A stretch of DNA of 59,518 nucleotides from DASXRA01 sp036558905. Lineage in GTDB: Bacteria; Actinomycetota; Actinomycetes; Mycobacteriales; Jatrophihabitantaceae. The DNA lies in the NCBI GenBank assembly GCA_036558905.1, contig DATBER010000017.1:1-59518 (forward strand). Reading direction: 5' to 3'. Every line of letters starts with the position of its first letter. Positions within the stretch are counted from its first letter, which is position 1. The notes beneath the pieces were generated by a model. It saw nothing but the letters and a program-made list of their open reading frames with translations, was not told the origin of the DNA and did not search any database. A program made the position numbers and the translations under genes. This document shows, piece after piece, positions 25,258 through 34,235 of the stretch.

Positions 25258-26101
25258 TGCCGTTGCCCGAACCGGGCCGCCGCCCGCCGAACCCGGTGTC
25301 GCAACTGCCGTTCACGGCCGGCGTGATCCGAATGTTCGTCGCGGCCACCGCCCCGGTGTCGTCGGTCTTGCCGTTGGCCGCGGCGCATCTGCCGACGGCC
25401 AGCGCCTTGGACGTGGCGGTAACGGTCTGGGTGTACTTCGTGCTCGCGTTTACAGTCACGCTGTACGTCGTGGTGGCCTGTGTGCGCGGGTTCGTGCCGG
25501 ACACGGTGAGCGTCGAGCCGCTGATCGCGGTGACCTTGCCGTCGGCCCGGTCGAAGTTGCCGAACGCGCCGCGCGACCGGGCACCGGACGGGCGAGCCCC
25601 GGACGGGAAGCCGGACGGGAACCCGCTCGGGAACGACCGCGGCGTGCCGGTTCCGCGCGGTCCGCCGCCGCCGAACCCGCCCACCACCTGGCACTTGCCG
25701 CCCACCGCCGGGCTGAGGAACACCGTCGCGGCGGTGAACGACGTGCTCGGCGCGGCGCTCGGGCCGCCCGACGACGGCGGCCGGGCCGACGCCAGCACGC
25801 AGCCGCCCACCTTCACCGCCGACAGGGTGGTCGACGCCGTGTCGCTGAACGCCGTCTTGGCCGTGTACGTCACCGTGACCTGCCCGGCAGTCGGGCTCTG
25901 CACCTCGATGCTGCCGGCTGAGACCTCGGCGATGAGGCCGGAGGCGGCCGGGCCGCGGAAGCCGGCACCGCCCGACCGGGACGGCGAGGCCGACGGTGTC
26001 GCGGCCGCCGGGCTGGTCGACGGCTTGCCGGACGAGCCACTGCTACACGCACCAAGGACGGCGCCGGCCGCCACGACCCCCAAGCCGATAAGGATCTTCA
26101 T
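25250..26101 (-). CDS. Lipoprotein with two DUF5666-like repeats
   Basis: A 283-residue exported lipoprotein. The signal peptide MKILIGLGVVAAGAVLGACSSG has a good lipobox (LGAC) with the modified Cys at 19, followed by a Ser/Pro linker. Two related beta-rich repeats follow: GLIAEVSAGSIEVQSP...VKVGGCVLA and GKVTAISGSTLTVSGTNP...LAVGRCAAANG. Each resembles the DUF5666 module (G-x-V-x-x-I-x-G-x-x-L-x-V) and each carries a Cys. Between them lies an FPSG repeat segment. Its place between the ABC permease and the second adaptor suggests an extracytoplasmic accessory part of the exporter, perhaps substrate- or metal-binding. This role is inferred from context. The start is 11 nt after the permease stop. 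Confidence 0.72.
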   Translation of the reverse strand: MKILIGLGVVAAGAVLGACSSGSSGKPSTSPAAATPSASPSRSGGAGFRGPAASGLIAEVSAGSIEVQSPTAGQVTVTYTAKTAFSDTASTTLSAVKVGGCVLASARPPSSGGPSAAPSTSFTAATVFLSPAVGGKCQVVGGFGGGGPRGTGTPRSFPSGFPSGFPSGARPSGARSRGAFGNFDRADGKVTAISGSTLTVSGTNPRTQATTTYSVTVNASTKYTQTVTATSKALAVGRCAAANGKTDDTGAVAATNIRITPAVNGSCDTGFGGRRPGSGNGNG

Positions 26102-26112
26102 CGAAATGTGCC

Positions 26113-27345
26113 TCACTCGCTGCGCAGCGCGTCGATGGGAGCCAGCCGGGCCGCCCGACTGGCGGGGTAAACGCCGAAGACGATGCCGATCGCGACGGCG
26201 ATGGCGATCGCTCCGAGCACGGCCGTCCACACGACCGATATGGGATTGCCGATGAAATGCGGCAGCACCTCGGCGCCGACGATGCCCAGTACGGCGCCGA
26301 TCAACCCGCCGGCCAGGCCGAGCACCGACGCCTCGACCAGGAACTGCCGCCGGATCACCGCCGCGGGAGCGCCGAGGGCCTTGCGCAGGCCGATCTCGCG
26401 GGTGCGCTCGGTCACCGACACCAGCATGATGTTCATGACCCCTATGCCGCCGACCAACAGCGACAACGCGGCGATGCCGGCCAGCAGGATGGTCAGTGTC
26501 TTGCTGACCGAGGTCGCGGTGTCGAGCAGCGATTCCTGCGTGGTGATCGTGAAGTCGGCGTCGGCGGCGTTGGTGATCTCGTGCCGGTTCAGCAGCTGGT
26601 CGGTGGCCTCCTGGTAGGCGGCCGACAGCGTGGACGACGAGCGCGCCTCGATGTAGATCGACGACACCGAGTTGCGCGTCGATCCGCCGAACAACCGGCT
26701 GGCTCCGGTCGACATCGGCACGATCGCCTGGTCGTCGAGATTGCTGGTCGAGTCCGAGCCGGCCGAGTTCAGCACGCCGATCACGGTGAACGGGATGTTG
26801 TTGATCGTGACGCTCTGCCCGATCGGGCTGCGGAACCCGAACAGCTCCTGCGCGGTGTCCGGCGCGAGCACGGTCACCGCCGCGGACTGCGCCTCGTCGG
26901 CAGTCGTGATGAACCGTCCCTCGGCGATGTGCCGGGCCCGCACCGACAGCCAGTCGGGCGTCGTCCCGACGACGGTCGTCGTCCAGTTCGTCGAGCCGTT
27001 CAGCAGCGACATCGAGCTCTGCTTGATCGGCGCCACCGCCTTGATGTCGGGCGTCGCCACGTCCGACGAAAGCGCAGTCGCGTCGTCGACGGTGAGAGTG
27101 GACGACGAGCCGAACCCGCCCCGCACGCCGGTGGTGCTCGTCGAACTGCCGGGCGAGACGATCAGCAGGTTGCTGCCGAGCGCGCTGATCTGTGAGCCGA
27201 CCTTCTGCTGCGCGCCCACGCCCAGCCCGACGGTGAGCACCACGGCGGCGATGCCGATCAAGATGCCCAGCACGGTCAACCCGGACCGCATCCGGTGCGA
27301 CCGAATCGCGTCCCATCCGGTGCGCAGCGTCTCCAGCCAGCCCAC
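26113..27345 (-). CDS. MacB-like ABC transporter permease (FtsX family)
   Basis: A 410-residue permease. One N-terminal membrane helix (GLTVLGILIGIAAVVLTVGLGVG), a large extracytoplasmic MacB-PCD domain (about 45-270), then three helices of the FtsX domain (SLLVGGIGVMNIMLVSVTERTREIGLRKALGA, GLAGGLIGAVLGIV and AIAVAIGIVFGVYPASRAARLAPIDALRSE). This is the mechanotransmission type of exporter, which pumps extracytoplasmic substrates using the ATPase encoded upstream. MacB of Gram-negatives fuses the ATPase and permease; here they are separate. GTG at 27345 has GCGGAG upstream. 97 nt with small inverted repeats (for example GCTCATC-gctgt-GATGAGC) separate it from the ATPase. Confidence 0.92.
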   Translation of the reverse strand: MGWLETLRTGWDAIRSHRMRSGLTVLGILIGIAAVVLTVGLGVGAQQKVGSQISALGSNLLIVSPGSSTSTTGVRGGFGSSSTLTVDDATALSSDVATPDIKAVAPIKQSSMSLLNGSTNWTTTVVGTTPDWLSVRARHIAEGRFITTADEAQSAAVTVLAPDTAQELFGFRSPIGQSVTINNIPFTVIGVLNSAGSDSTSNLDDQAIVPMSTGASRLFGGSTRNSVSSIYIEARSSSTLSAAYQEATDQLLNRHEITNAADADFTITTQESLLDTATSVSKTLTILLAGIAALSLLVGGIGVMNIMLVSVTERTREIGLRKALGAPAAVIRRQFLVEASVLGLAGGLIGAVLGIVGAEVLPHFIGNPISVVWTAVLGAIAIAVAIGIVFGVYPASRAARLAPIDALRSE

Positions 27346-27442
27346 TATCTGCTCCGCTCTTCGCGCGAGCGCTCATCGCTGTGATGAGCTCCTGCTCGCT
27401 GTTCGCGGCCGGTGCCGCAAGCGGCCCTGCGATGCTCACCCA

Positions 27443-28180
27443 TCACACGCCCCCGGAGTCGGACTGGATGAGCCCGTCGCGGATGCGCACCATGCGCCGC
27501 GCCCGGGCGGCAACATCGGCCTCGTGCGTGATCAGCACGATCGTGCGGCCCTGGGCGTGCAGCTCGTCGAACAGGTCGAGCGCGTCCTCGCTGGACTTCG
27601 AGTCGAGGTTTCCGGTCGGCTCGTCGGCCAGGATCAGCGACGGGTTGCCGACCAGCGCCCGGGCCACGGCCACTCGCTGCTGCTGCCCACCGGACAACTC
27701 GCCCGGCCGGTGCTCGATCCGGTCGGCCAGTCCCACCCGGGCCAGTGCCTCGACGGCCCGGCGCTTGCGCTCGTCGCGCCGTACCCCGGCGTACGTCAAC
27801 GGCAGCTCGACGTTGCGCCAGGCCGTCATCGACGGCAGCAGGTTGAACTGCTGGAACACGAAGCCGACGCGCTGGTTGCGCACGTCGGCCAGCTCTACGT
27901 CGATCATGTCGCTGACGTCCTCGCCGGCCAGCAGGTACCGCCCGCTGCTCGGCACGTCCAGGCAGCCGATGATGTGCATCAACGTCGACTTGCCCGACCC
28001 GGACGGTCCCATGACCGCGACGTACTCGCCGGCGCCGATGCGCAGCGTCACGCCGCGCAGCGCCTCGACCTCGAGGCTGCCGGTGCGGTACGTCTTGTGG
28101 ACGTCGTCCAGCTCGATGACCGCCCGGGCCGGCGCCGCGATCCGCGGGATCGGTTCGGTGAGCGCGTCCACGTCAGTTGC
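27443..28180 (-). CDS. ABC transporter ATP-binding protein (LolD/MacB type)
   Basis: A 245-residue ATPase with Walker A GPSGSGKST, Q-loop FVFQQFNLLPSMTAWRNVELPLTYAG, signature LSGGQQQR, Walker B LILADEPTGNLDS and H-loop LITHE. This is the MacB/LolD subfamily pattern, which works with FtsX-type permeases. The GTG at 28180 is chosen because it overlaps the adaptor stop by 8 nt and gives 20 residues before the first strand (AVIELDDVHKTY); longer in-frame starts would lie inside the adaptor gene. Confidence 0.92.
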   Translation of the reverse strand, partial: ATDVDALTEPIPRIAAPARAVIELDDVHKTYRTGSLEVEALRGVTLRIGAGEYVAVMGPSGSGKSTLMHIIGCLDVPSSGRYLLAGEDVSDMIDVELADVRNQRVGFVFQQFNLLPSMTAWRNVELPLTYAGVRRDERKRRAVEALARVGLADRIEHRPGELSGGQQQRVAVARALVGNPSLILADEPTGNLDSKSSEDALDLFDELHAQGRTIVLITHEADVAARARRMVRIRDGLIQSDSGGV

Positions 28181-29546
28181 CACCGCCCGCGCCCCTGGGA
28201 ACCTGGGCCGCTCCCCCGCCGCCGAAGCCGCCGCCACCACCCGGGAAGCCGCCGGGGAAGCCACCGCCCGGGAAGTTGCCACCGCCCGGGAAGCGACCGT
28301 TGCGGCCGGTCGGCTGCGATCCGCCCGACCCGCCGGTGAGCTGCTGGGGGATGTCGACGACCACCTCGTCGCCCTCGTCGAGCCCGGTCTTGATCTCGGT
28401 CAGCCCGCCCGATGCGAGCCCGGTGGTGACCGTCTTGGCGACGCGCGAGCCGTTCTGCATCTCGTACACAACGCTCTTGCCGCCGATCTGGCTGACCGCA
28501 AGTGTCGGCACGGTCAGCACGTTGCTGAGTTGCTTGTAGATCAGCGAGACGGTGGCTGTGTCACCCGCGTGCAGGCCGCTCGGGCTCCCCGTCACCTTCA
28601 CGACGACGGGGTAGCTGGCCGTGCCGGACGAGCTGTCGGCGATCAGCCCGATCGACGAGATGGTGCCGTAGACGGTGCTGCCGGCCGAGCCGGCCGTGCC
28701 CCCGCCGGCTCCGGCCCGCCCGCCGCCGGCACCGCCCCCGGTGCTGCCCGTGCTGGGCACGATCGTCGCCTGGTCGCCCTTCGCGACAAGGCCGACGCCG
28801 CTCGAGTCGACGGTGGCGTTCACGATCCACGAGTCGGTGCTGATCACCAGGAACTGCGCGCTGGACGAGCCCGAACCCGACCCCGAGCTGCTGCTCGAGG
28901 ACCCGTTGCCGGCGCCGGTTGCACCGTTCCCGCCGCCCGACCCGGACCCCGACCCAGATCCGCTGCCCGAACCGCTGCCCGAGCCGCCGGCTCCCGACAC
29001 GTGATCGCCGACCGCGACGTCGACGGTGGCCACGACGCCTTTGATCGGCGAGGTCAGCGTCGCCTCACCGAGGGCGTTCTGGGCCGAGGTCTGCTGGTCG
29101 GTTGCTGTGGTCACCGCCGCCTGGTCGGCCGCGATCTGGGTGTCCGTGGCGCCGGCGTCCTGGTCGGAGGTGAGCTTGGCCTGGGCGCTCGCCAGCGCGG
29201 CCTTGGCCTGGGCGAGATCGGCCGACAGCTGGGCCGAGTCGACGGTCGCGAGCACCTGGCCGGCCTGCACGGTGTCGCCCTCGGCGACCCGGACGCTGGT
29301 CACCTGACCGGACACGGCGAAGCTCAGCTCGTCCTGGTCGGCCGGCTCGATCGTCCCCGTCGACGTCAGAGACTGCTTGATCGTCCCCATGCTGGCCGCC
29401 ACCAGTCGGTAGGACGTCGCGGAGGACTTGGGGTTGTCGTCGCGGACGAGCAGGTAGCTGCCCCCACCGGCGACGAGAACCACCACGAAGATCCCGGCTA
29501 TCACGACAGGCCGGCGGACCCACCGCACCAGCCGCGCTTTCATCAT
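28173..29546 (-). CDS. MacA-like adaptor protein, first in the export operon
   Basis: A 457-residue membrane fusion protein. One N-terminal helix (VVIAGIFVVVLVAGGGSYLLV), a lipoyl half (LSFAVSGQVTSVRVAEGDTVQAGQVLATVDS), a helical hairpin (about 85-150), and the second lipoyl half (TLTSPIKGVVATVDVAVGDHV). A Gly/Ser tract and an NGSSSSSSG segment are inserted before the beta-barrel. The barrel/membrane-proximal part (VPTLAVSQIGGKSVVYEMQNG) and a GGF/GGNF-rich tail follow. MacA-type adaptors couple a MacB permease to its substrate path. The start has two adjacent ATGs. The 184-nt gap to the divergent VOC gene holds the promoter region and a repeated GCTGCGAA at about 29580 and 29611. Confidence 0.87.
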   Translation of the reverse strand: MMKARLVRWVRRPVVIAGIFVVVLVAGGGSYLLVRDDNPKSSATSYRLVAASMGTIKQSLTSTGTIEPADQDELSFAVSGQVTSVRVAEGDTVQAGQVLATVDSAQLSADLAQAKAALASAQAKLTSDQDAGATDTQIAADQAAVTTATDQQTSAQNALGEATLTSPIKGVVATVDVAVGDHVSGAGGSGSGSGSGSGSGSGSGGGNGATGAGNGSSSSSSGSGSGSSSAQFLVISTDSWIVNATVDSSGVGLVAKGDQATIVPSTGSTGGGAGGGRAGAGGGTAGSAGSTVYGTISSIGLIADSSSGTASYPVVVKVTGSPSGLHAGDTATVSLIYKQLSNVLTVPTLAVSQIGGKSVVYEMQNGSRVAKTVTTGLASGGLTEIKTGLDEGDEVVVDIPQQLTGGSGGSQPTGRNGRFPGGGNFPGGGFPGGFPGGGGGFGGGGAAQVPRGAGGGN

Positions 29547-29730
29547 TGACCTCCGCGCACACAGTTATGTGGTTTGTCGCTGCGAAACCCTGGAGGCGTC
29601 GCCTGGTAACCGGCTGCGAATCGGCTGAGACCCGGATGTGCACGCCGCGCAGTGCATTAGCAGTGTGCCGACCGTGACCGTGAGGGGCCCCCGGCGCGCC
29701 GGTTGAACACGGCTGGTCCACGATGAGCGG

Positions 29731-30372
29731 ATGCGCCTGGACCACCTCTCCTACGCGGCCGGCCCGGAGGGGCTCGGCGCGTGCGTGCAGCGGCTGGGCG
29801 CCCGCCTCGGGGCCGCGTTCAGCGACGGCGGCCTGCACCCGTCGTTCGGCACCCGCAACTTCGTGCTGCCGCTCAAGAACGGCTGCTACCTCGAGGTGGT
29901 CGACGTCCTCGACCATCCGGCCGCCGACCGGGCTCCGTTCGGGCAGGCGGTTCGGGCCCGGCGCGACGCCGGCGGGGGCTGGCTGGGTTGGGCGATCCGC
30001 GTCGACGACATCACCGCCATCGAGTCACGGCTGGGCCGGCGGGCCGCGCAGGGCCACCGCCGCCGCCCGGACGGGTTCGACCTGCGCTGGAAGCAGATCG
30101 GCATCAAGGACCTGGCCGTCGACCCGCAGCGGCCGTTCTTCGTACAGTGGCAGACCGACGACGAGCACCACCCGTCGGGCGGCGACTCGCACGTCACCCT
30201 GACCACGCTGGAGTTCGCCGGCGACGAGTTCACCGTCGACGAGTACCTGGGCGTCTCGTCCACGCAGCCGCTGGACGGCATCGAGGTGATCTGGGAGCCG
30301 CCGTCCGAGGATGAGACCGGCGTGGTCGCCGCCGTGTTCGAGACGCCGTCGGGCACGGTCCGCCTCGACTGA
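29731..30372 (+). CDS. VOC superfamily (glyoxalase-like) protein
   Basis: A 213-residue protein of the glyoxalase-like group. It starts MRLDHLSYAAGPEGL with the first metal-ligand-type His, then GTRNFVLPLKNGCYLEVVDVLDHP with the central Glu. The middle WAIRVDDITAIESRLG and C-terminal GVVAAVFETPSGTVRLD complete the second beta-alpha-beta half. Members are metal-dependent lyases, isomerases or dioxygenases; the substrate cannot be predicted. It is divergent from the export operon, and convergent with the EamA gene (5 nt between stops). Confidence 0.78.
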   Translation: MRLDHLSYAAGPEGLGACVQRLGARLGAAFSDGGLHPSFGTRNFVLPLKNGCYLEVVDVLDHPAADRAPFGQAVRARRDAGGGWLGWAIRVDDITAIESRLGRRAAQGHRRRPDGFDLRWKQIGIKDLAVDPQRPFFVQWQTDDEHHPSGGDSHVTLTTLEFAGDEFTVDEYLGVSSTQPLDGIEVIWEPPSEDETGVVAAVFETPSGTVRLD

Positions 30373-30377
30373 CCGGC

Positions 30378-31277
30378 CTACGACGGCGCGGGCTCGGCGA
30401 TTGGGGTCGGCGCCGCCGTCTCGCGAACGGTCCGCTTGCGGGCCGCGAGCACCGAGCCGATGAGAATGAGCGGGAAGCCGACGGCCATGCCGGCGGTGAA
30501 CTGCTCGCCGAGCAGGGCCACGCCGAGCAGCACGGCGACGGCCGGGTTGACGTAGGTGATCACCGTCGAGCGGGCCGGCCCGATGTCGGCGATCAGCGCG
30601 AAGAACAGGATGAACGCCAGCGCCGTGCAGATCGTGGCCAGGCCGATCACCGACCAGACGACGTTGGCCGGTAGGTGCTTCGGCGGCTCGACGACCGCCG
30701 CCGGAAGGTAGCCGACCGCGCAGATGGCCAGCGACAGAACGACTACGCCCATCGCCGGCACGCCGGACAGGTAGCGGCTGAAGATCACCGGGCCGAGCGC
30801 GTAGCAGATCACGACGGCGCCCACCTCGACCAGCGGACCGGCGTGCAGCTCGCCGACGTCCAGGCCCAGCAGCGCGACCACGCCACCGATGCCCAGCAGC
30901 AGCCCGAGAGCGCGCCACGCGTCGACCGGGTCGTCGGTGCCCTGGATGCGGGCCAGCGCCACCCCGACCAGCGGGACGGCGGCGATCAGCAGCCCGGTCA
31001 GCGAGCTGGACAGCTTCGTCTCGGCGTCGGACAACAGCAGCCAGGGCGCGGCCACCTCGAACGCCGAGTACACCAGCAGCGGCCGCCACAGGCGCAGGAC
31101 GGGACGCAGCGCGTCGCGTCTGATCGCGATCGGCAGGAGCAGCAGCGCGCCCAATGCGGTGCGGGCGAACACGAGCGTGCCGGGCGACACCTCGCGGACC
31201 GCCACGCGGATCATCAGGTACGGGACGCCCCAGATCACGCACATCGCGGCGAACAACAGCCAACTCCGCCGGGACAT
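30378..31277 (-). CDS. EamA family transporter (DMT superfamily)
   Basis: A 299-residue permease with ten hydrophobic segments in two EamA repeats. The first begins SWLLFAAMCVIWGVPYLMIRVAVREVSPGTLVFART, the second ends FTAGMAVGFPLILIGSVLAARK. Typical substrates are amino acids or metabolites, but none can be named. The ATG at 31277 has GGAGGTGGC immediately upstream; an ATG 27 nt further up is less likely. Confidence 0.85.
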   Translation of the reverse strand: MSRRSWLLFAAMCVIWGVPYLMIRVAVREVSPGTLVFARTALGALLLLPIAIRRDALRPVLRLWRPLLVYSAFEVAAPWLLLSDAETKLSSSLTGLLIAAVPLVGVALARIQGTDDPVDAWRALGLLLGIGGVVALLGLDVGELHAGPLVEVGAVVICYALGPVIFSRYLSGVPAMGVVVLSLAICAVGYLPAAVVEPPKHLPANVVWSVIGLATICTALAFILFFALIADIGPARSTVITYVNPAVAVLLGVALLGEQFTAGMAVGFPLILIGSVLAARKRTVRETAAPTPIAEPAPS

Positions 31278-31413
31278 GCCACCTCCGAAATTCCGCTCCG
31301 CCACAAACGTACGGTCAACACTGTTCGGTCACGAGCGAATTCCGGACGTCGCACCTCGACAACCGGCCGGGCGGCCGGCCCGGTCCGGCGCCACCGCAGG
31401 GCATAGTGGGCGG

Positions 31414-32265
31414 GTGCACAACATCGCGCTGACCTGGCAGCAAGCGGCCGTCCTGGCCGCTGCGCTGTTCACGGCCGGGCTGGCGATGTCCGCGTCCGGG
31501 CGTCCGCGACTGGCGGCGATGGGCCCGTTCGCCCGCGAGTCCGGCTTCATCGCCGCGCTGTACGCCCTGTGGCAGCTGGCCGCGTCCGCCACCGTGATGG
31601 GCACCTCGGGGGCCTACGACCGGGCCCGGTGGATCGAGCGGTTCGAGCACGACGTGCGCCTGCCCAGCGAGCTGGACGCCCAGCACCTGATCACGCCGCA
31701 CCCGCTGCTGACCCAGATCTGCAACCTCTACTACGCGACCATGCACTTCGCCGCGCTCGGCCTGCTGCTGGTGTGGCTGTTCGTGCGGCACCGCGACCGC
31801 TACCCGGCCGTACGCACCACGATCGTGTTGCTGACCGGCGCCTGCCTGCTCATCGAGCTCGTCCCGGTGGCGCCACCCCGGCTGCTGCCCGAGCTGGGCT
31901 ACGTCGACACCGCCGAACAGTACGGCCAGTCGGTGTACACCGCGCTGCAGGCTGTCGGCCCGGATCAGCTGTCGGCCATGCCGTCGGTGCATGTCGGGTG
32001 GGCGGTGCTGATCGGAGTGGTCGTGGTGCGCATCAGCTCCAGCCCGTGGCGGTGGCTGGTGCTGCTCCACCCGGCGATCACGATCTTCGTGGTGGCGGCC
32101 ACCGCCAACCACTTCTGGCTCGACGGCGTCGTCGCGGTCGGGCTGCTGGCCCTGTCGATGGGCGCCCAGTGGGCCGCCCGACGAGCGTTCGCCACCTGGC
32201 GCCAGCGACGCGGCGCCGAATCGCCGGTGTTGCCCGAACCCGAGGCGGTCCCGGTCGCCGACTGA
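31414..32265 (+). CDS. PAP2-superfamily membrane phosphatase/transferase
   Basis: A 283-residue membrane protein with about six helices. The PAP2 active-site motifs are in the C-terminal half: SAMPSVHVGWAVL (motif 2) and TANHFWLDGVVAVG (motif 3). The HFAALGLLLVWLFVRHRDRY helix precedes PVAPPRLLPELGYVDT. This arrangement matches the PAP2_3/inositol-phosphorylceramide-synthase-like group, whose bacterial members act on lipid phosphates or transfer phospho-head groups. The GTG at 31414 lies only a few nt after CATAGT, so the message may be leaderless. The next gene starts 47 nt downstream. Confidence 0.82.
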   Translation: MHNIALTWQQAAVLAAALFTAGLAMSASGRPRLAAMGPFARESGFIAALYALWQLAASATVMGTSGAYDRARWIERFEHDVRLPSELDAQHLITPHPLLTQICNLYYATMHFAALGLLLVWLFVRHRDRYPAVRTTIVLLTGACLLIELVPVAPPRLLPELGYVDTAEQYGQSVYTALQAVGPDQLSAMPSVHVGWAVLIGVVVVRISSSPWRWLVLLHPAITIFVVAATANHFWLDGVVAVGLLALSMGAQWAARRAFATWRQRRGAESPVLPEPEAVPVAD

Positions 32266-32312
32266 GGGCGTCGGTGCTTGTCCCGGCTCGCTTGATCGTT
32301 CATCCTGCGGGG

Positions 32313-34235
32313 ATGGACGGCGCCAACCCACTCGGCCACGGCGTCCCGCATCCGGCCACGCCGATGCGGGTGCCGATCGGCGACTACGGCTTCCTCTCCG
32401 ACGGCGAGACCACGGCCCTGGTCGCCCCCGGCGGCTCGGTGGAGTGGATGTGCCTGCCCCGCATGGACTCCCCCAGCGTCTTCGGCTCGATCCTGGGGCG
32501 GCACGCCGGCGCCTTCCGGGTGGCGCCGGCCGACGTGCAGGTGCCGGCGGCGCGCCGCTACCTGCCCGGCACGATGATCCTCGAGACCAGCTGGGGTACC
32601 GCCACGGGCTGGATCATCGTGCGCGACCTGCTGCTGCTCGGGCCGTGGCGGCACGAGGACGAGCTCTCGCACACGCACCGGCGCACGCCCACCGACTACG
32701 ACACCGAGCACATCATGCTGCGCACGATCCGGTGCGTGAACGGCGAGGTGCAAACGGTCGTCGAGTGCGAGCCGGTGTTCGACTACGGGCGTCAGTACGG
32801 CACCTGGTCGTACACGGACAAGGTCTATCACCAGGGCCTGGCGACTGCGCCGGGCTGCGAGCCGTCGGTCACGCTCACGACCGACTTGCGGCTGGGCTTC
32901 GAGGGTGGCCGGGCCACCGCGCGCACGCTGCTCAAGGAGGGCGACACCCGGTACGTCGCGCTGTCGTGGGGCAGCAAGGAGCCGCCGCTGACCTACGCGG
33001 ACGCCTACGACCGGCTGGTCTGGACGGCCCACCACTGGCAGCACTGGCTGGGCCGGGGCCAGTTCCCCGACCATCCGTGGCGCAGCTACCTGCAGCGCAG
33101 TGCGCTGACCCTCAAGGGCCTGACCTACGCGCCCACCGGGGCGATCGCCGCCGCGGCCACCACCTCACTGCCCGAGACGCTGGGCGGCGCGCGCAACTAC
33201 GACTACCGGTACAGCTGGATCCGCGACGCGACGTTCGCCCTGTGGGGGCTGTACTCGCTGGGCTTCGACTGGGAGGCGATCGACTTCCTGTCGTTCATCG
33301 GCGACGTGGTCGACAGCGACGACGACCTGCAGATCATGTACGGCATTGGCGGCGAGCGGGACCTGCCCGAGACGACGCTGGACCACCTGCCCGGCTACGC
33401 CAGCTCGCGGCCGGTCCGCGTCGGCAACGCCGCCTACGCACAGAAGCAGCACGACGTGTGGGGCGCGCTGCTCGACTCCGTCTACCTGCACAGCAAGGCT
33501 GCCGATCACCTCGACAACCGGGTGTGGGGCATTCTCGGCAAGCAGGTCGACGCCGCGCTCAAGCACTGGCGCGAACCGGATGCCGGCATCTGGGAGGTAC
33601 GCGGCGAGCTGCAGCACTTCACCTCGTCGAAGATCATGTGCTGGGTGGCCCTCGACCGGGCGGCCAAGCTCGCCGCCTATATCGGCCAGGACCAGATGGC
33701 CACCGAGTGGGAGATGCACGCCGACGAGATCAAGGCCGACATCCTCGAGCACGGCGTTGACGAACGCGGCGTGCTGACCCAGCACTACGGCACGACCGCG
33801 CTCGACGCGTCGCTGCTGCTGGCCCCGCTGCTGCGCTTCCTGCCGCCGGACGACCCGCGTATGCGGGCCACCGTGCTGGCCATCGCCGACGAGCTGACCG
33901 TCGACGGTCTCGTGCTGCGCTACAAGGTCGACGAGATCGACGACGGGTTCAGCGGCGAGGAGGGCTCGTTCACCATCTGCTCGTTCTGGCTGGTGTCGGC
34001 GCTGTGCGAGATCGGCGAGCACCGGCGGGCCCGCGAGCTGTGCGCCAAGCTGCTGTCGTTCGCCGGGCCGCTGGAGCTCTATGCCGAGGAGATCGACACG
34101 CACACCGGTCAGCAGCTGGGCAACTTCCCGCAGGCGTTCACCCACCTGGCCCTGATCAACGCGGTGCTGCACGTGATCCACGGCGAACGGCCGGACGAGA
34201 TCTGGAACGACGCGGCCCACGCGGCCGGCGACTGA
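32313..34235 (+). CDS. Glycoside hydrolase family 15 (trehalase/glucoamylase type)
   Basis: A 640-residue cytosolic enzyme: no signal peptide. The N-terminal super-beta-sandwich begins RVPIGDYGFLSDGETTALVAPGGSVEWMCLPRMDSPSVFGS. The catalytic (alpha/alpha)6 barrel has YDYRYSWIRDATFALWGLY with the substrate-binding Trp-Ile-Arg-Asp, and DDGFSGEEGSFTICSFWLV, which holds the general-acid Glu of GH15. Mycobacterial and streptomycete relatives are trehalases, cleaving trehalose to two glucoses, but a glucoamylase role is possible. The ATG at 32313 lies just after TGCGGGG; a GTG 39 nt upstream is an alternative. The stop TGA abuts the convergent stop of the next gene, giving TGATCA. Confidence 0.88.
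   Translation: MDGANPLGHGVPHPATPMRVPIGDYGFLSDGETTALVAPGGSVEWMCLPRMDSPSVFGSILGRHAGAFRVAPADVQVPAARRYLPGTMILETSWGTATGWIIVRDLLLLGPWRHEDELSHTHRRTPTDYDTEHIMLRTIRCVNGEVQTVVECEPVFDYGRQYGTWSYTDKVYHQGLATAPGCEPSVTLTTDLRLGFEGGRATARTLLKEGDTRYVALSWGSKEPPLTYADAYDRLVWTAHHWQHWLGRGQFPDHPWRSYLQRSALTLKGLTYAPTGAIAAAATTSLPETLGGARNYDYRYSWIRDATFALWGLYSLGFDWEAIDFLSFIGDVVDSDDDLQIMYGIGGERDLPETTLDHLPGYASSRPVRVGNAAYAQKQHDVWGALLDSVYLHSKAADHLDNRVWGILGKQVDAALKHWREPDAGIWEVRGELQHFTSSKIMCWVALDRAAKLAAYIGQDQMATEWEMHADEIKADILEHGVDERGVLTQHYGTTALDASLLLAPLLRFLPPDDPRMRATVLAIADELTVDGLVLRYKVDEIDDGFSGEEGSFTICSFWLVSALCEIGEHRRARELCAKLLSFAGPLELYAEEIDTHTGQQLGNFPQAFTHLALINAVLHVIHGERPDEIWNDAAHAAGD

Noticed and set aside
27346..27442. Small peptide starting just after the ATPase stop (MSIAGPLAAPAANSEQ)
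   Set aside because: Its frame runs on into the permease gene in the wrong frame with shadow-like composition, and no ribosome binding site is present.
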